From: an uncultured Gammaproteobacteria bacterium | GTDB lineage: Bacteria; Pseudomonadota; Gammaproteobacteria; Pseudomonadales; Pseudohongiellaceae | Assembly: GCA_913060495.1 (NCBI GenBank) | Contig: CAJXRP010000016.1 | Coordinates: 1 to 64,000 of the forward strand | DNA: 64,000 nt | Reading direction: 5' to 3' | In this document: positions 27,426-36,036 of the stretch, one piece after another | Layout: every line of letters starts with the position of its first letter | Numbering within the stretch: position 1 is the first letter of the stretch | Notes under the pieces: model-generated | The model's input: the letters and a program-made list of their open reading frames with translations, nothing else | Database searches by the model: none | Told to the model about the DNA's origin: nothing | Program-made: the position numbers and the translations under genes

Positions 27426-29366
27426 TTAGACGGCTTCCGATTGAATTTTGCAGTCTTGCAATTTTTTCTTAATAGCTGTGCTAATACTTGTGGCATCGAG
27501 GCCTACGTCCGCTAACATTTGCGGTACTTTACCATGTTCCAAGAATGCATCCGGCAGTCCTAGGTTCAGTACAGGTATCTGGTAGTTAGAGGCGAGCAGG
27601 AATTCGTTCACGGCAGACCCGGCACCGCCCATCAAAGAGTTCTCTTCGATAGTTACCAGTAGCTGGTTTTTTTCCGCCATATCGCCGATGATTTCCATAT
27701 CTAATGGCTTGACGAAACGCATGTCCACTACGCTTGCATCCAACTTTTCAGCAGCTTCCAATGCAGGGTTAACCATACTGCCAAAGGCAAGAATCGCGAC
27801 TGCATTACCTTGTCTGCGAACTACGGCTTTACCAATCTCAACCGGACTCAGCCCGGTCTCTATTTTTTGCCCTGGACCTTTGCCCCGTGGGTAGCGAATA
27901 GCCGATGGCCCTTCGAAGTGATAGCCAGTAGACAATAGCTTATGGGTTTCATCTTCATTACTTGGCGCCATTACAAGCATGTTTGGGATGCAGCGCAGAA
28001 AACTTAAATCAAAACTGCCTGCGTGGGTGGGCCCGTCTTCACCGACGAGTCCGGCTCGATCGATGGCGAACATCACATTTAAATTCTGTAAGGCGACATC
28101 ATGTATCAACTGATCGTAGCCGCGTTGTAAGAAAGTTGAGTAGATGGCAACGATAGGTTTAAGCCCATCGCAGGCCATGCCTGCTGCAAATGTTACGGCA
28201 TGTTGTTCGGCAATGGCTACGTCGTGGAAGCGATCTGGATACTGTTCAGCAAACTTACGCATGCCTGAACCTTCACCCATGGCGGGTGTTATGCCCACCA
28301 TGAGTTCATCTTGCTGTGCAACTTCACACATCCAATTGCCAAACACTTCTGAGTAACTTGGTGAGGAGGAGGTCTTCGCTGTTGGCTGTTCTTTTTCTTC
28401 AGTCTCATCAGAAGGTTCTGCCTGTGGAGCAGGGCCGGGGTCTATCTTGCTGAGCGCATGCATGCCAAAGGGATCGTTCTCGGATTCAAGGTAGCCCTTG
28501 CCCTTTTGCGTAACGACATGCAGAAGTTGCGGACCACGCAGCGTCTTTATGTTGTTCAGTATATCGACGAGCCCATTAGTATCATGCCCATCTATTAAAC
28601 CGATGTAGTTGAATCCAATCTCTTCGAATAAAGTGCCGGGTGACACCATGCCTTTCATGTATTCCTCTGCGCGATGCACTGCCTTCAATGCGGGAGGAAT
28701 TTTGGAGAGTACGCGTTTGCTGCCGGTGCGAATAAAGTTGTAGGGCTTGCTTGCCCACATGCGAGCAAAATAGCTGGAGAGTCCGCCAACATTGTTGGAT
28801 ATGGACATATTGTTATCATTAAGAATAACGAGAACATTGTCATCGAGATGACCTGCGTGATTCAGTGCTTCGAAGGCCATGCCCGCCGTCATCGCACCGT
28901 CACCAATGACTGCAATATTGTGCCGTTCTTTATTTTGTATTCTCGCGGCAACCATCATGCCCAACGCTGCGCTAATGGACGTGCTGGAGTGCCCAACACC
29001 GAAGGTGTCATATTCGCTCTCGCCACGATTAGGGAACGCAGCAAGGCCGCCTGCCTGGCGCATGGTTAGCATTTGGTCTCTGCGACCGGTAAGAATCTTG
29101 TGTGGATAGGCTTGGTGACCGACATCCCAGACTAGCTTGTCGTTTGGTGTTTCGAATACGTAGTGAAGCGCAATGGTTAACTCGACTACGCCAAGCCCTG
29201 CACCGAAATGCCCACCGGTCTGGCCCACCGAATAGAGGAGAAACGCGCGCAGCTCTTCCGCCAACTGTGCTAGTTGATCTAGCTCCAGCAGTTTTAGGTC
29301 AGAAGGATTATCTACCTTGTCCAGTAACGGCGTGTCGGGCCGTGACAGGGGTATTTCATTAAGCAT
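27426..29366 (-). CDS. dxs: 1-deoxy-D-xylulose-5-phosphate synthase
   Basis: The 646-residue protein has the thiamine-diphosphate motif [18 protein letters not shown] through NDNNMSIS, the [12 protein letters not shown] region, [15 protein letters not shown], and a C-terminal transketolase domain. A linker at about residues 315-345 is rich in Glu/Pro/Ser. It condenses pyruvate and glyceraldehyde-3-phosphate in the first step of the MEP pathway. It follows ispA on the same strand (118-bp gap), the usual xseB-ispA-dxs order. Confidence 0.96.
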   Translation of the reverse strand: MLNEIPLSRPDTPLLDKVDNPSDLKLLELDQLAQLAEELRAFLLYSVGQTGGHFGAGLGVVELTIALHYVFETPNDKLVWDVGHQAYPHKILTGRRDQMLTMRQAGGLAAFPNRGESEYDTFGVGHSSTSISAALGMMVAARIQNKERHNIAVIGDGAMTAGMAFEALNHAGHLDDNVLVILNDNNMSISNNVGGLSSYFARMWASKPYNFIRTGSKRVLSKIPPALKAVHRAEEYMKGMVSPGTLFEEIGFNYIGLIDGHDTNGLVDILNNIKTLRGPQLLHVVTQKGKGYLESENDPFGMHALSKIDPGPAPQAEPSDETEEKEQPTAKTSSSPSYSEVFGNWMCEVAQQDELMVGITPAMGEGSGMRKFAEQYPDRFHDVAIAEQHAVTFAAGMACDGLKPIVAIYSTFLQRGYDQLIHDVALQNLNVMFAIDRAGLVGEDGPTHAGSFDLSFLRCIPNMLVMAPSNEDETHKLLSTGYHFEGPSAIRYPRGKGPGQKIETGLSPVEIGKAVVRRQGNAVAILAFGSMVNPALEAAEKLDASVVDMRFVKPLDMEIIGDMAEKNQLLVTIEENSLMGGAGSAVNEFLLASNYQIPVLNLGLPDAFLEHGKVPQMLADVGLDATSISTAIKKKLQDCKIQSEAV

Positions 29367-29484
29367 AGCTGTATTTCAACTCCAGATACCCTTGGATACC
29401 TCAAACGTCTGCAGTGTAAAGTCTTAAGGGGCGAAAACCGGCGTAAGTTAAAGCACTGCCACCGAATCGTCAATTATACCCTGA

Positions 29485-30387
29485 TCAGTGAAATCTACTC
29501 ACCACAAACGCGGCGAGTTCGCGCAGCGGATCTGCGCTGCCCGGAAATTCTTGTAGAGCGGCGATAGCCTTATCCGAGAGTGAGTTGGCTAGAGCCTTCG
29601 CTTCATCTAGGCCCAAGAGCGATACATAGGTAGGCTTGTTCTTATCGCTGTCTGAGCCCTGCGGCTTACCTAATTGTGAGGTGTCTCCGATCACATCTAA
29701 AATATCGTCCTGCACCTGGAAAGCCAGTCCTATATTGTCTGCATAGGCCGCCAATGCGGTCATCTGAGAATCGCTTGCAGATTCACAGCTCATACCGCCA
29801 AGTAGCACGGCGCAGCGAATTAGGGCGCCAGTCTTGAGGCTATGCATCTGCTCAAGCTGCTGAATGTTGAGCTTTTCGCCAACCGCTTCGAAATCCAGGC
29901 TTTGGCCGCCAACCATGCCGGTGGCGCCCGCTTTCTGGCTCAGTAACTGCACCATGGCAAGTCGGTTGTTTGCACAGAGCGTGTCGCGATCGGTGCTTAT
30001 AATTTGAAAGGCTAGTGACTGCAGGGCATCGCCCACCAGTATTGCTGTGGCCTCGTCGAAGGCCTTGTGGACAGTCGGTTTACCACGGCGAAGGTCGTCA
30101 TCATCCATCGCGGGAAGGTCGTCGTGCACTAGAGAATAGCTATGAATAAGCTCGATGGCAGCGGCAGCATTGTCTGCCGCGGCTAATTCGCCGCCCACGG
30201 CGAGTGCGCTGCCATAGGCCAGGACCGGACGAATGCGTTTACCACCGCCCAGGCAGGCATAGCGCATAGCTTCAAGAAGTTGCGTACTAGCGATCTCAGC
30301 ATCAAGTGCAGTGCCCAGACGCTCGTCGACGCGTTGTTGGCATTGCTGCAGAAAATCATTCAGCGCAGAGGTATTCGATGTGCTCAT
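29485..30387 (-). CDS. ispA: Farnesyl diphosphate synthase
   Basis: The 300-residue protein has GGKRIRPVL, the first Asp-rich motif in DDLPAMDDDDLRRGKPT, and the second in QVQDDILDVIGD. It adds isopentenyl diphosphate to dimethylallyl and geranyl diphosphate for quinone and undecaprenyl synthesis. It lies 9 bp downstream of xseB and probably shares its promoter. The C-terminus (LAAFVVSRFH) matches the family. Confidence 0.95.
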   Translation of the reverse strand: MSTSNTSALNDFLQQCQQRVDERLGTALDAEIASTQLLEAMRYACLGGGKRIRPVLAYGSALAVGGELAAADNAAAAIELIHSYSLVHDDLPAMDDDDLRRGKPTVHKAFDEATAILVGDALQSLAFQIISTDRDTLCANNRLAMVQLLSQKAGATGMVGGQSLDFEAVGEKLNIQQLEQMHSLKTGALIRCAVLLGGMSCESASDSQMTALAAYADNIGLAFQVQDDILDVIGDTSQLGKPQGSDSDKNKPTYVSLLGLDEAKALANSLSDKAIAALQEFPGSADPLRELAAFVVSRFH

Positions 30388-30396
30388 CGGCTTGGC

Positions 30397-30639
30397 TTAT
30401 TCTTCGACATCGTCGAGATCTAACTCTTCGGTATCGCCGTTCTCGTTCAGCAATACTTGTACTTTTTGTTCGGCATTCTTGAGTGCAGTCTGACACTCGC
30501 GGGTAAGTTTAATGCCCTTCTCAAATGCCTGTAGGGATTCCTCGAGGCTGAGCTCACCGTCTTCCATAGAGGACACTAACTCTTCCAGCTCTTCTAGAGC
30601 TACCTCAAAATCAAATTTTGCTTGTTTCTTCTTGGTCAT
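30397..30639 (-). CDS. xseB: Exodeoxyribonuclease VII small subunit
   Basis: The start is the ATG at 30639 (MTKKKQAKFDFE), giving 80 residues, the normal family size; the longer frame adds 24 residues unlike any XseB. The helical core FEVALEELEELVSSMEDGELSLEESL and KGIKLTRECQ is diagnostic, followed by an acidic tail. XseB binds XseA to form the single-strand exonuclease VII; xseA is not in the window. Confidence 0.93.
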   Translation of the reverse strand: MTKKKQAKFDFEVALEELEELVSSMEDGELSLEESLQAFEKGIKLTRECQTALKNAEQKVQVLLNENGDTEELDLDDVEE

Positions 30640-30872
30640 GATCCTATTCCGGCATTCAGAGCTATGGGTGATGAGTATTGCTACTGCCGAGGTGAGGCTA
30701 ATTTTCGGCACGTTAGTCGGTCGAGCAGCGATTATACGCCAAGTGCATCGAATTTCATGCCAAAACGGCCCGATAGGGAGATATTAAGTAGTGGCTCAGT
30801 TTGAATTTTCACTCTCTCTAGAAGGCAGCCCATCACGAATCTCTGAAAAGAACCATTACTCGATACTGCCAT

Positions 30873-31817
30873 TTGTTGATCATCCCTACGCTTTCTGCTG
30901 GAATAGGAGCCATGAGGTCATATCTTCACGATAGGAGGGTTCAACAGTTGTCGAATTGTTTATCAAGCATTCGCCATGCTGTTTCGATTCGGCTAACGCT
31001 GGGCTGGATTCTCGCTCTATGCCTTCCTTCGTCGCTTCTGGCCCAGCAAGACAGCGTTGCTAATGCAGTAGTAAAAACCTTAGGCGCCATCGACTATGTT
31101 GAGATCAATACAGCTTCTGTAACGGCTCAATCGAAGCAGCTAATCATATTTGTTCATGGTACACCTGGCTCTTATTCGGCGTTTCGAAGCTATTTGAATG
31201 ATCCTGTTATGCAGGAAAAGTTTCATATGATCTCGGTCACCCGACCCGGATGGAGAAACGATGAGGATGCAAAGGTGCCTTCTCTGGACGAGCAAGCAGC
31301 TGCATTACGGCCTCTGTTAGAGATGGACCAGTCCGGTAAGGGCGCGTTGCTGATGGGACATTCCTATGGTGGGCCGGTAATAGCGCGCACCGCGATGAAC
31401 TATTCCGATTTGATTGCGGGCCTTATATTTGTTGCGACGACTGGAGATCCGGAGCTAAGTGGCCCGCGTTGGTATAATCGTTTTGCAGTCGCCTTGCCGC
31501 GCTTTGTGCTGGGAGCAAGTCTAAAGGGGGCGAATGCAGAGATCATGCCGCTACGCCCACAGCTAGAAGCTATGCGCCCTCGTTGGCAGGACCTCACCAT
31601 GCCGGTTCTCATCGTGCAGGGGAGTAAGGACAGATTAGTGCATCCAGGCAATGCGCTGTTTATGCAGCGGATGCTTGTGAATTCAAAGGTTCGATTTCTC
31701 AATCGAGAGGATCAAGGGCATTTCGTGCTGTGGGAGGAAGCCCCATTGATAAGAGATAATCTCATCGACATCTTCGTAGGGAGCAGCGCTCCCTCGCCAG
31801 CCTTCTCGGCCAACTAA
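30873..31817 (+). CDS. Exported alpha/beta hydrolase
   Basis: The 314-residue frame (TTG start) includes a hydrophobic export signal around residues 42-58 ending SLLAQQ. In-frame downstream starts, such as the ATG at 30912 after an AGGAG, are plausible and the true start is uncertain. The hydrolase core has FVHGTPGSYSAF (oxyanion HG), GHSYGGPV with the nucleophile serine, GSKDRLVHPG with the acidic residue, and EDQGHFVLWE with the histidine. It lies divergent from xseB. Substrate unknown. Confidence 0.8.
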   Translation: MLIIPTLSAGIGAMRSYLHDRRVQQLSNCLSSIRHAVSIRLTLGWILALCLPSSLLAQQDSVANAVVKTLGAIDYVEINTASVTAQSKQLIIFVHGTPGSYSAFRSYLNDPVMQEKFHMISVTRPGWRNDEDAKVPSLDEQAAALRPLLEMDQSGKGALLMGHSYGGPVIARTAMNYSDLIAGLIFVATTGDPELSGPRWYNRFAVALPRFVLGASLKGANAEIMPLRPQLEAMRPRWQDLTMPVLIVQGSKDRLVHPGNALFMQRMLVNSKVRFLNREDQGHFVLWEEAPLIRDNLIDIFVGSSAPSPAFSAN

Positions 31818-31870
31818 ATACGCCAAGGAAGTAATTGACCCATCCCAGCTAGCGCTTTACTCTAGCCTCC

Positions 31871-32644
31871 ATGAAATCCTATATCCCTAAAGACTGGCGC
31901 ATCTGGTTTGCTCTTGCCGTCACTTTTCTCTGGTTCTGTTTTCTTGCCCTCTACATAGCACGAAACGTTGGCTGGGGCTCCTTTCTCGATTTGCCTATAG
32001 AAGAGATGGGCACCTTCCTAGAGGGAGCGTTCGCGTTTCTCGCATTTCTCTGGTTGGTAGTCGGCTTGTTCATTCAGCAGTCGGTGCTAGCTGAGAATAA
32101 TGAGGAGCTGCGCCGTAATAATCTCCACTCTGAGAAGCAGACTCAGGCCATCGCCGCTACAGAGATGAATGCGCGACAGGAGACCTTCTTTAAGATCGCA
32201 GAAAATACGCGAAGACAGCTGGGTTCGGTAATAGGCCTGTTGTTTATCTCCTCGCAGAGTCCGATCGGTAATAATAACTATTCATCTGAAGAAACCGCGG
32301 AATTCTGGACGCAGTTTGCGGGAGGGGATACCGAGCTTTTTTCCCGCCTGTTCCTAACGATGGGCGGGGGGGATGATGTGGATTACGCCGACCTCTACTA
32401 CGGTACCGAAATTCGTAGGCGCCATACCGAGAATTTTATAGTGGGCTTTGATCGCCTCGTAGCATTAGCAAAGGGTTGCGACACAGACAAAATTATTCTG
32501 GATACATTGCTCAATTCGGCACACGGGATGCTAAATGGCAGTATGAGAGGCCTACACCCGGACATTACGTTCGAGCCAATCGTCGGCACTGATTCGATCG
32601 AGTATCTGGATCGCATGATCAATTCTAGGATAGAGAGCAGTTAA
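31871..32644 (+). CDS. Hypothetical two-helix membrane protein
   Basis: The 257-residue protein begins with a basic/aromatic segment (KDWRIWF), then two hydrophobic helices at about 11-32 and 46-70, a helical charged stretch (75-105, likely coiled coil) and a soluble C-terminal domain of about 150 residues. Topology suggests a hairpin anchor with both termini in the cytoplasm. I do not recognise a family. Length, codon use and a clean stop before the next gene support a real gene. A small hairpin lies just downstream (32660-32677). Confidence 0.65.
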   Translation: MKSYIPKDWRIWFALAVTFLWFCFLALYIARNVGWGSFLDLPIEEMGTFLEGAFAFLAFLWLVVGLFIQQSVLAENNEELRRNNLHSEKQTQAIAATEMNARQETFFKIAENTRRQLGSVIGLLFISSQSPIGNNNYSSEETAEFWTQFAGGDTELFSRLFLTMGGGDDVDYADLYYGTEIRRRHTENFIVGFDRLVALAKGCDTDKIILDTLLNSAHGMLNGSMRGLHPDITFEPIVGTDSIEYLDRMINSRIESS

Positions 32645-32688
32645 ATATTTTAATAATAAACGCTGCATTCGCAGCGTGGGGGAGAGTC

Positions 32689-33075
32689 ATGGAATTAGTA
32701 GCATTAGTTATACTTTTATCAATCGTGGAATATCAGTTCTTCAGTTTTAAAGTCGGTATGGCAAGAGGAAAATACGACATTAAGGCGCCAGCGATAACCG
32801 GTCATGAGATTTTCGATCGCTACTATCGTGTACACATGAACACCTTGGAACAGCTGATAGTTTTTATTCCAGCCATTCTAGTCTTTGCCTACTTCGGTGA
32901 TCCCACTTACGCGGCAGGATTAGGCGCGTTCTTTCTTGTGGGTAGAATCATGTACTTTGTGTCCTACGTGAAAGACCCAGCTAAACGTGGCATGGGCTTC
33001 ATAGTAGGCTGGATTCCTATGGTGCTGTTGGTGTTGGCAGGTCTTGTATCGGTTGTGATGCAGATAGTACGCTAG
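32689..33075 (+). CDS. MAPEG family membrane protein
   Basis: The 128-residue protein has four hydrophobic segments and the MAPEG pattern: an N-terminal helix followed by charged residues, then RYYRVHMNTLEQLIVFIPAIL, and GRIMYFVSYVKDPAKRGMGF. Eukaryotic relatives are microsomal glutathione transferases and eicosanoid enzymes; the bacterial roles are mostly unknown. A good GGGGGAGAG ribosome-binding site precedes the ATG. A 7-bp hairpin (ACGCTGC/GCAGCGT, 32660-32677) just upstream could end the previous transcript or shape the leader. It converges on the ligase gene with a 4-bp overlap. Confidence 0.85.
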   Translation: MELVALVILLSIVEYQFFSFKVGMARGKYDIKAPAITGHEIFDRYYRVHMNTLEQLIVFIPAILVFAYFGDPTYAAGLGAFFLVGRIMYFVSYVKDPAKRGMGFIVGWIPMVLLVLAGLVSVVMQIVR

Positions 33076-34592
33076 GCTTTCTCATCCATCACGCGGACGA
33101 TCTCGGTAAGAGTGCGAAAGTCTGTCTTGCCGCTGCCCATTCTTGGAAATTCGGGCACGTGTACGTACTTCTTAGGCAAGGCCAGGTTAGGCAATGCCTT
33201 CGAAAGACGCTTATTGAGATCCTGTTTGTCTATTTCGGTATTTGTGACCGCTACTATCTTCGAGCCACGCTTGGCATCCGGTAGTTCGACGGCACAGCAT
33301 TCGACGTCTATTGCTGTTAGCTCATTCATGGTCTCCTCGACCATGACTAGCGACACCATCTCTCCGCCAATCTTCACGAAGCGTTTGAGCCGGCCCTTGT
33401 GCCATAGATAGCCATCTTCATCGAGATATCCCAGATCTCCCGTGTCATACCAGCCGGACTTGAGCCTTAGAGACGATTCTTCTATGTCATTGAGATAGCC
33501 TTGCATAACTCCGTCACCCTTGACGAGAATCTTCCCAGTCTCACCTGTTTCGCAATCTATGCCCGTGTCTAAATTCTGAATTCTTATCTGCGTGCCAGGG
33601 ATTGGCGTGCCAATGCTGCCAGGCTTGTTGTTACCACGCGGGTTGGCGGAGATCACCGGTGAGGTTTCAGTTGTGCCATAACCTTCGATGATCTCGATGT
33701 CATGTTTCTCTCTATACAAGGCCCGCAGACGGTCGGGGCATCTATCGGCACCTGAAACTGCTAGCTGGATACTAGCAAAATCACCAGGCTTAGATTGTTT
33801 GACATAACCTTCAAGGAACAGTGGCGTTCCCACGAGAAGTTCCGGCTTGTCCTCTCGAATAATCTTTGCGATAGTTTTGAATTCGAGAGGGTTCGCGTAA
33901 GTAATAGTGGTCATGCCGAGACACATCGGCGTCCAAAGATTGATTGTTAGGCCGAAGACATGAAAGTAGGGGAGAACTGCAAGTAGATTATCCATCTCAT
34001 AGATATCCATCATCTCTGAGAAGGAATCGATATTGGAGATTATGTTGCGCTGCGTTAGTTGTACAACTTTAGGCTCTTTCTCGCTACCACTCGTGAATAG
34101 AATCACTGCGGCTGATTCAAGGTTCGATTTTCCGACTGTTCGTTTAATCAATGATCGTGGGAGTTTGGATTTTGCGAACGCGAGTGTTTTCTCAAAGTTT
34201 CCGAGTGCGTCGAGTATGTCTTCGATGAATACCATGTGCGGAAGTTTTTTGCAGCCGGCTTTCTCAAGTAGTGCCTTGGCCGTGATTATGACTTGAAAAT
34301 CGCACTGCTCCTGCGCATACAGGCAGTTCTTCTCGGCGCCGGTCGAGTAGTTAATCATCACAGGTGTGCGTCCGGCCATCAGTGCACCGATTATTGCGAG
34401 TCCGCCAGCAGACGAGGTGGGTAGCATGATACCGATGCGACCTCGCTCCATTTTTCTGATGCGTCGAGCAAGAATAAGTGAGGCGAGCAATGCTTCAGAG
34501 TAACTGATATTGCGCCCGAGGCTACGATCGATGAAGGCTATCTTATCGGGGTTTTTTAAAGCGGAATCGATGAATCGGTGCTGGAGCATCAC
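33072..34592 (-). CDS. Acyl-CoA/acyl-ACP synthetase-like AMP-forming ligase
   Basis: The 506-residue protein is an adenylate-forming enzyme: the AMP-binding loop reads LFTSGSEKEPKVVQLT (near residues 165-180), then GYGTTETSP, GWYDTGDLGYLDEDG and the C-terminal catalytic lysine in GSGKTDFR. The TSGSE variant and overall length match the acyl-ACP synthetase half of Aas more than classic FadD. It likely activates a fatty acid for phospholipid remodelling or CoA esterification; no acyltransferase domain is attached. The substrate is inference. Confidence 0.82.
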   Translation of the reverse strand: MMLQHRFIDSALKNPDKIAFIDRSLGRNISYSEALLASLILARRIRKMERGRIGIMLPTSSAGGLAIIGALMAGRTPVMINYSTGAEKNCLYAQEQCDFQVIITAKALLEKAGCKKLPHMVFIEDILDALGNFEKTLAFAKSKLPRSLIKRTVGKSNLESAAVILFTSGSEKEPKVVQLTQRNIISNIDSFSEMMDIYEMDNLLAVLPYFHVFGLTINLWTPMCLGMTTITYANPLEFKTIAKIIREDKPELLVGTPLFLEGYVKQSKPGDFASIQLAVSGADRCPDRLRALYREKHDIEIIEGYGTTETSPVISANPRGNNKPGSIGTPIPGTQIRIQNLDTGIDCETGETGKILVKGDGVMQGYLNDIEESSLRLKSGWYDTGDLGYLDEDGYLWHKGRLKRFVKIGGEMVSLVMVEETMNELTAIDVECCAVELPDAKRGSKIVAVTNTEIDKQDLNKRLSKALPNLALPKKYVHVPEFPRMGSGKTDFRTLTEIVRVMDEKA

Positions 34593-34839
34593 GCCATACT
34601 AGCGCAGAAAAGCAGGGCGTGGAACCATGTCACAGCTAATGCTAAAGCGGCGAAGCGCTTAATTGAGCCAAGAGGGGTTAATGACCCAATCAGCCGATGT
34701 ATTGCCGATAGTCACTGATGAGCTGTAACAATAATCATGGGGGCACATGAAAGCTTGCGCCAACGCCTTTGCGGTCCTAAACTCCTTCTTCTTCAATAAA
34801 ACCATAGCTCAGCCTTAATAACATTTTTTTGGAATTTCT

Positions 34840-35403
34840 ATGATCAAGCACCTCAACACCGTCTGGCTTGTCGTGGTGGCCATGATTTTAGGAATGATAG
34901 TTATTTATCCTGAGTGGTTGACTCGCGAATCTATATCGCAATTGCTCAATCAATTGGGCTCAATGGCACTTATCATCTATGTATTGATGTCGCTGACCCG
35001 TTCGCTGTTATTGATCCCATGTACGCCGTTTGTCTTGGCTGGAGCCATTTCCTTTCCGCAATGGCCCTTCTTGGTGTTCGCGATATCCCTCGCTGGAGTT
35101 GTGGTTGGGGCATTCCTAGTATACAGTTTCCCCTCTTTTGGCAGCTACGATAGCTTGCTGGAAGAAAAGTACCCAGAAAAGATCGCTAACTTGAAGTCTA
35201 AAATGCAGCATAAGAATGCATTTTGGTTTGTAGTTGGTTGGTCTTTTTTTCCTTTGGTGCCAACCGACGCAGTTTGTTATGTAGCAGGGGTTGCTAAGAT
35301 GTCCCTGAAGAAAATGCTGACAGCACTGTTGCTGGGCGAACTACCTTTAGTAGCAATGTATGTTTTTCTCGGTGCCGAAATTGGCGAGTGGCTTAGAATA
35401 TGA
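34840..35403 (+). CDS. VTT/TVP38-TMEM64 (DedA-like) membrane protein
   Basis: The 187-residue protein has about five hydrophobic segments and the SNARE-assoc/VTT pattern: RSLLLIPCTPFVLAGA, a G-rich helix (ISLAGVVVGAFLVYSF), then FWFVVGWSFFPLVPTDAVCYVAGVAKM, where the conserved phenylalanine/proline helix and the charged residues of the family lie. Such proteins are proposed lipid scramblases or transporters of the inner membrane. Its stop overlaps the start of the methyltransferase gene by 4 bp (ATGA), so the two are coupled and may act on the same lipid. Confidence 0.8.
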   Translation: MIKHLNTVWLVVVAMILGMIVIYPEWLTRESISQLLNQLGSMALIIYVLMSLTRSLLLIPCTPFVLAGAISFPQWPFLVFAISLAGVVVGAFLVYSFPSFGSYDSLLEEKYPEKIANLKSKMQHKNAFWFVVGWSFFPLVPTDAVCYVAGVAKMSLKKMLTALLLGELPLVAMYVFLGAEIGEWLRI

Positions 35404-35960
35404 GTGCAAGACTAAAATTTAGTGACTCACTTAATCTGATCAAGAGCTTTAAGACGTCTGGGACAATTACCCCTAGCTCTAAAGTGTTGGTTAAGACGCT
35501 TCTTGCTCCGATAGATTTTACTTCAGCGCGCTGCATTATTGAGCTGGGTCCAGGTACTGGATGTGTTACAACCTCGATTCTGGAACGAATGCACGCCGAC
35601 TGCGTTTTGATTTGTTTCGAGGTGAATAGCGACTTCATCGCTCAGCTAGAAGCGTTGCAAGATTCTCGGTTACGCGTAGTCAATGCCTGTGCTTCATCGA
35701 TTCGAACAATACTCGATGATCTTAATATCGAGGAAGTGGATCACATCGTTTCCAGTCTGCCGCTGTCGCTGATCGATGACGAAGTTGTTACACGAATTCT
35801 CGAATCGGTTAGATCGAATTTGCGAGAAGGTGGGCGCTACCTACAATTCCAGTACAGTTTAAGTAACTACGCAGAATTGAAACCAATCTTTAAGAAAGTG
35901 AGATTGGATTTCACGTTTCGAAATATGCCACCGGCGTTTGTCTATGAGTGCACAAAATAG
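35400..35960 (+). CDS. SAM-dependent methyltransferase, phospholipid N-methyltransferase-like
   Basis: The 186-residue protein has the motif I of class I methyltransferases (IIELGPGTGCVTTSIL, about 46-61), a GTITPSSKVLVKTLL N-terminal segment and IVSSLPLS as motif IV. These features match PmtA-type phosphatidylethanolamine N-methyltransferases and related KsgA-fold enzymes. Coupled translation with an upstream VTT membrane protein supports a lipid substrate. Substrate assignment is inference; a small-molecule methyltransferase is the alternative. Confidence 0.75.
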   Translation: MSARLKFSDSLNLIKSFKTSGTITPSSKVLVKTLLAPIDFTSARCIIELGPGTGCVTTSILERMHADCVLICFEVNSDFIAQLEALQDSRLRVVNACASSIRTILDDLNIEEVDHIVSSLPLSLIDDEVVTRILESVRSNLREGGRYLQFQYSLSNYAELKPIFKKVRLDFTFRNMPPAFVYECTK

Positions 35961-36000
35961 ACTCGACTGATTGCCGCAGTAAAGACTCTATTTAGAAATT

Positions 36001-36036
36001 AAAAAGCTGACGCGCAGAGCGCGTCAGCTTTTTTTT
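36001..36036. terminator. Strong bidirectional terminator
   Basis: The perfect stem GCTGACGCG/CGCGTCAGC (36006-36014 and 36020-36028) with a 5-nt loop is flanked by five A on the left and eight T on the right, so it works on both strands. It ends the methyltransferase transcript and the leftward PQQ gene, whose stop codon (36035-36037) lies within the T-tract edge. Confidence 0.92.
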
